A DNA stretch of 64,000 bases from Geodermatophilus amargosae (GTDB lineage Bacteria; Actinomycetota; Actinomycetes; Mycobacteriales; Geodermatophilaceae): positions 1 to 64,000 of the forward strand of contig NZ_FPBA01000018.1 of NCBI RefSeq assembly GCF_900116515.1. Direction: 5' to 3'. Below are positions 62,344-64,000 of the stretch, piece by piece. Under the pieces are notes generated by a model. That model searched no databases and was not told where the DNA came from. It saw only the letters and a program-made list of their open reading frames with translations. A program made the translations under genes and the position numbers. Each line of letters begins with the position of its first letter. The first letter of the stretch is position 1.

Positions 62344-62419
62344 GACGAGCCTCCTGGGCGGACCCCCGTGCTGCTGACTCCTTCCTACCGCCGGGGTACG
62401 ACGGTTCCGGGCCGCTGGG

Positions 62420-63058
62420 TCAGACCGCGGAGACGTCGACCGGGACCTCCGGGCCGAGCGTGGCGCCCTGCAGCAGCCGCAGGTCGTCGCCGGACCAGAA
62501 GCTGCCCGGGTCGTACCAGTTGCGCGGCCGGTCGGCCGGGAGCAGGCCCATCGCGGTGTAGGTGGCCGCGACCAGCTCCGCGCAGAACACCGTCCCGGCC
62601 GCGGTGCCGCGGCGGAGCCGGCCGGTGAGCCAGCCGCCCACCAGGCCGCGGGTGGTCGGGAATGGCCGGCCGTCGAACCGGGCGACCGTGCGCAGGACGG
62701 CGTCCTCCATCCCGGGGGTCACCCCGCCGTCGTCGGCCGGGCCGACCAGCTGGCGCAGCCACGCGCGCTGCCCGTGACGCTGCCGCCAGGTGACGACGGC
62801 GTCGCGCAGGTCGTGCAGCTGGACGCCGCGCTGGTGCTCGCCGGTCCAGGCGTCGGGCAGCGAGCGGCCCAGCTCGGCGTGCCAGAGCAGCGGCGGCAGG
62901 TCCTCGAGGACGACGGCCATGCCCACGTGGTTGACCGGCGCGTTGGTCACCGCCCGGATCGCGCGGTCGGCCAGGGAGGCGCCGCGGAACACCCAGACGT
63001 CGCCGGTGCGGGTCAGCTCGACCGCCTCGTCCAGGGAGAGGGGCCGCGGCGGGGTCAC
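62420..63058 (-). CDS. YiiX/NlpC-P60-like permuted papain-fold protein
   Basis: 212 residues. The pattern GDVWVFRGASLADRAIRAVT, NHVGMAVVLEDLPPLLWHAE (conserved His) and a late TVFCAELVAATYTAMG (nucleophile Cys followed by Glu) is that of the permuted NlpC/P60 YiiX/YebB-like peptidases. The C-terminal PRNWYDPGSFWSGDDL is also typical. Substrate is unknown; membrane or amide-bond hydrolysis is possible. GTG 63058 is chosen. It diverges from the next gene. Confidence 0.72.
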   Translation of the reverse strand: MTPPRPLSLDEAVELTRTGDVWVFRGASLADRAIRAVTNAPVNHVGMAVVLEDLPPLLWHAELGRSLPDAWTGEHQRGVQLHDLRDAVVTWRQRHGQRAWLRQLVGPADDGGVTPGMEDAVLRTVARFDGRPFPTTRGLVGGWLTGRLRRGTAAGTVFCAELVAATYTAMGLLPADRPRNWYDPGSFWSGDDLRLLQGATLGPEVPVDVSAV

Positions 63059-63063
63059 GCGGC

Positions 63064-63078
63064 TACGGTAGGCGACCG
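63064..63078 (+). promoter_or_regulatory. -10 element of a leaderless promoter
   Basis: TACGGT at 63064-63069 lies 8 nt before GTG 63078 and there is no ribosome site. The region is only 19 bp wide between the divergent genes. Confidence 0.45.
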
Positions 63079-63323
63079 TGCGCGCACGGAAGCGGGTCTG
63101 GAAGCTGCTCGGCCTGGCCGGGCTGACCGGTGTCGCGGCCACGGGTGCGGTGCTGGTCCGCGGTGAGCGGCAGCGCCGCGCGTACACGCCCGAGGACGTC
63201 CGAGCCCGGCTGCACGAGCGGCACGCGGCGGCGGCCGCCGTCCCGGGACCCGAGGCCGGGGACGAGCCGCCCGGCCCGGTGGCGGTGGGCGTCCGCGCCC
63301 GGCTGTTCCGCCGTCGCCGCTGA
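63078..63323 (+). CDS. small membrane-anchored protein
   Basis: 81 residues: a basic N-terminus MRARKRVWKLL, one short TM helix GLAGLTGVAATGAVLV, then a charged tail with AYTPEDVRARLHERHA. Similar short single-TM proteins with a YTPDEVRARLH-type motif are frequent in actinobacteria. Function unknown. Confidence 0.7.
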   Translation: MRARKRVWKLLGLAGLTGVAATGAVLVRGERQRRAYTPEDVRARLHERHAAAAAVPGPEAGDEPPGPVAVGVRARLFRRRR

Positions 63324-63458
63324 CGCGCCACGTCCTCCCGCGGACGCTCGGCGACCGCCACACCGGGCCGCGCACGGGCTCCTCCCCCCGCCGCGGGAGC
63401 CGGGTCGACACTGCTCGTGCCCGTCACGGGGGAACCCGACCCGCGGGAGGAGAGCACC

Positions 63459-63854
63459 GTGTCCGACCACACCAACCTCACCCGGCTCCGGGAGGCCTAC
63501 ACGGCCTTCGACAAGGGAGACCTCGCCGCGCTGAGGGAGTTCTGGCACGAGGACCTGCGCTGGCACGAGCCCGGCAGTTCCCCGGTCGCCGGCGACTACC
63601 AGGGCCCGGACGCCGTCTTCGGGATGTTCGGCCAGGTGATGGAGATGACCGAGAACAGCCTGCGGGCCGAGGCGGTGCTGACGTGCGCCGACGACGAGAA
63701 CGGCACCGCACTCGTCCGCTTCACCGCCCACCGGGGTGACCGGCACCTCGACACCCGGTGCGCGCACGTCACCCGCTTCGACGCGGACGGCCGGGCCGTC
63801 GAGTTCTGGAACGCCCCGCTCGAACCGGTCGTGTGGGACGCGTTCTGGAGCTGA
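63459..63854 (+). CDS. NTF2-like/SnoaL-family protein
   Basis: 131 residues of the SnoaL/ketosteroid-isomerase-like cone fold. It starts LTRLREAYTAFDKGDLAALR and contains EDLRWHEPGSSPVAGDYQGP, RFTAHRGDRHLDTRCAHVTR and GRAVEFWNAPLEPVVWDAFW. These often bind small hydrophobic molecules; substrate unknown. GTG 63459 follows GGAGGAGAG at 3-4 nt. A related gene starts 60 bases after its stop. Confidence 0.85.
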   Translation: MSDHTNLTRLREAYTAFDKGDLAALREFWHEDLRWHEPGSSPVAGDYQGPDAVFGMFGQVMEMTENSLRAEAVLTCADDENGTALVRFTAHRGDRHLDTRCAHVTRFDADGRAVEFWNAPLEPVVWDAFWS

Positions 63855-63914
63855 CCCGCTCGCACCGGCGCTCCCGCTCAGCCGGACGGGAGCGCCGGCC
63901 CCGAGGAGGCAGAC

Positions 63915-64000
63915 ATGAGCACCGAGCACCCCGACCTCACGCGCACGCGCGAGGGTTCCGGTCACCCCAACGTCTCCGTGCTGCTGGAGGGCTACGAGGC
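63915..64000 (+). CDS. NTF2-like protein, cut by the window end
   Basis: Only 28 residues are visible, starting MSTEHPDLTRTREG and ending in VSVLLEGYEA. The N-terminus resembles that of the previous SnoaL-like gene. ATG 63915 follows GAGGAGG. The rest lies outside the window, so the assignment is tentative. Confidence 0.5.
   Translation, partial: MSTEHPDLTRTREGSGHPNVSVLLEGYE

Overview
The window is very GC-rich DNA with almost exclusively G/C third codon positions, frequent GTG starts and many 4-nt ATGA/GTGA gene overlaps. It is chromosomal DNA of a high-GC actinobacterium. The gene order from about 1.2 to 34.5 kb follows the M. tuberculosis Rv2689c-Rv2711 neighbourhood: TRAM methyltransferase, APC permease, ceoB, ceoC, DUF3159, OB-fold, DUF3710, dut, DUF4193, cei, suhB, ppgK, sigA, BrkB, DUF3039, DUF3099, sigB, ideR. 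I infer a Geodermatophilaceae-like organism (Blastococcus/Geodermatophilus/Modestobacter type). The family name is inference from style and gene content, not demonstrated.

Layout. 0-0.9 kb: the end of a frameshifted IS701-like transposase next to two small damaged-looking ORFs. 0.9-34.6 kb: the conserved housekeeping block, covering RNA methylation, a potassium-transport module (APC/KimA-like permease plus two TrkA/RCK proteins), dUTPase, envelope protein Cei, inositol phosphatase, polyphosphate glucokinase, both principal-type sigma factors (SigA, SigB) and a DtxR/IdeR regulator. Extra genes within it are an alanine/sodium symporter, a VanW protein, pseudouridine catabolism (psuG-psuK), a HhH-GPD repair protein, a MEDS/ATPase regulator, and an overlapping GNAT-acyl-CoA synthetase/AcuC deacetylase pair. 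34.6-38.3 kb: S9 peptidase, DUF4192 and a Dabb protein.

38.3-43.2 kb: a tightly overlapping five-gene operon (GT4, SAM methyltransferase, alpha/alpha-barrel 'prenyltransferase-like' protein, two tandem GT2s) read from one leaderless promoter. It is my best candidate for an uncharacterised pathway. It ends at a 26-nt-arm imperfect hairpin. 43.3-46.0 kb: DksA-like, methyltransferase, YibE/F and STAS genes on the minus strand. 46.1-51.3 kb: hsp20 and a MerR regulator, then a copper module (csoR, copZ, a frameshifted copper-module protein, copA, small membrane protein).

51.3-58.8 kb: a BlaI/M56 pair diverging from cytochrome bd oxidase genes cydA, cydB and a fused cydDC. Three near-identical palindromes TCTAC-N5-GTAGA lie between them, which suggests that BlaI controls the bd oxidase. 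58.8-61.9 kb: a NarL-type response regulator, histidine kinase and membrane protein operon. The rest holds small conserved proteins, a NlpC/P60-like YiiX-type protein and two NTF2/SnoaL-like genes, the last cut by the window edge.

Many genes have a TANNNT hexamer 6-8 nt before the start codon and no Shine-Dalgarno, so leaderless transcription appears common. I saw no tRNA, rRNA, CRISPR array or prophage.
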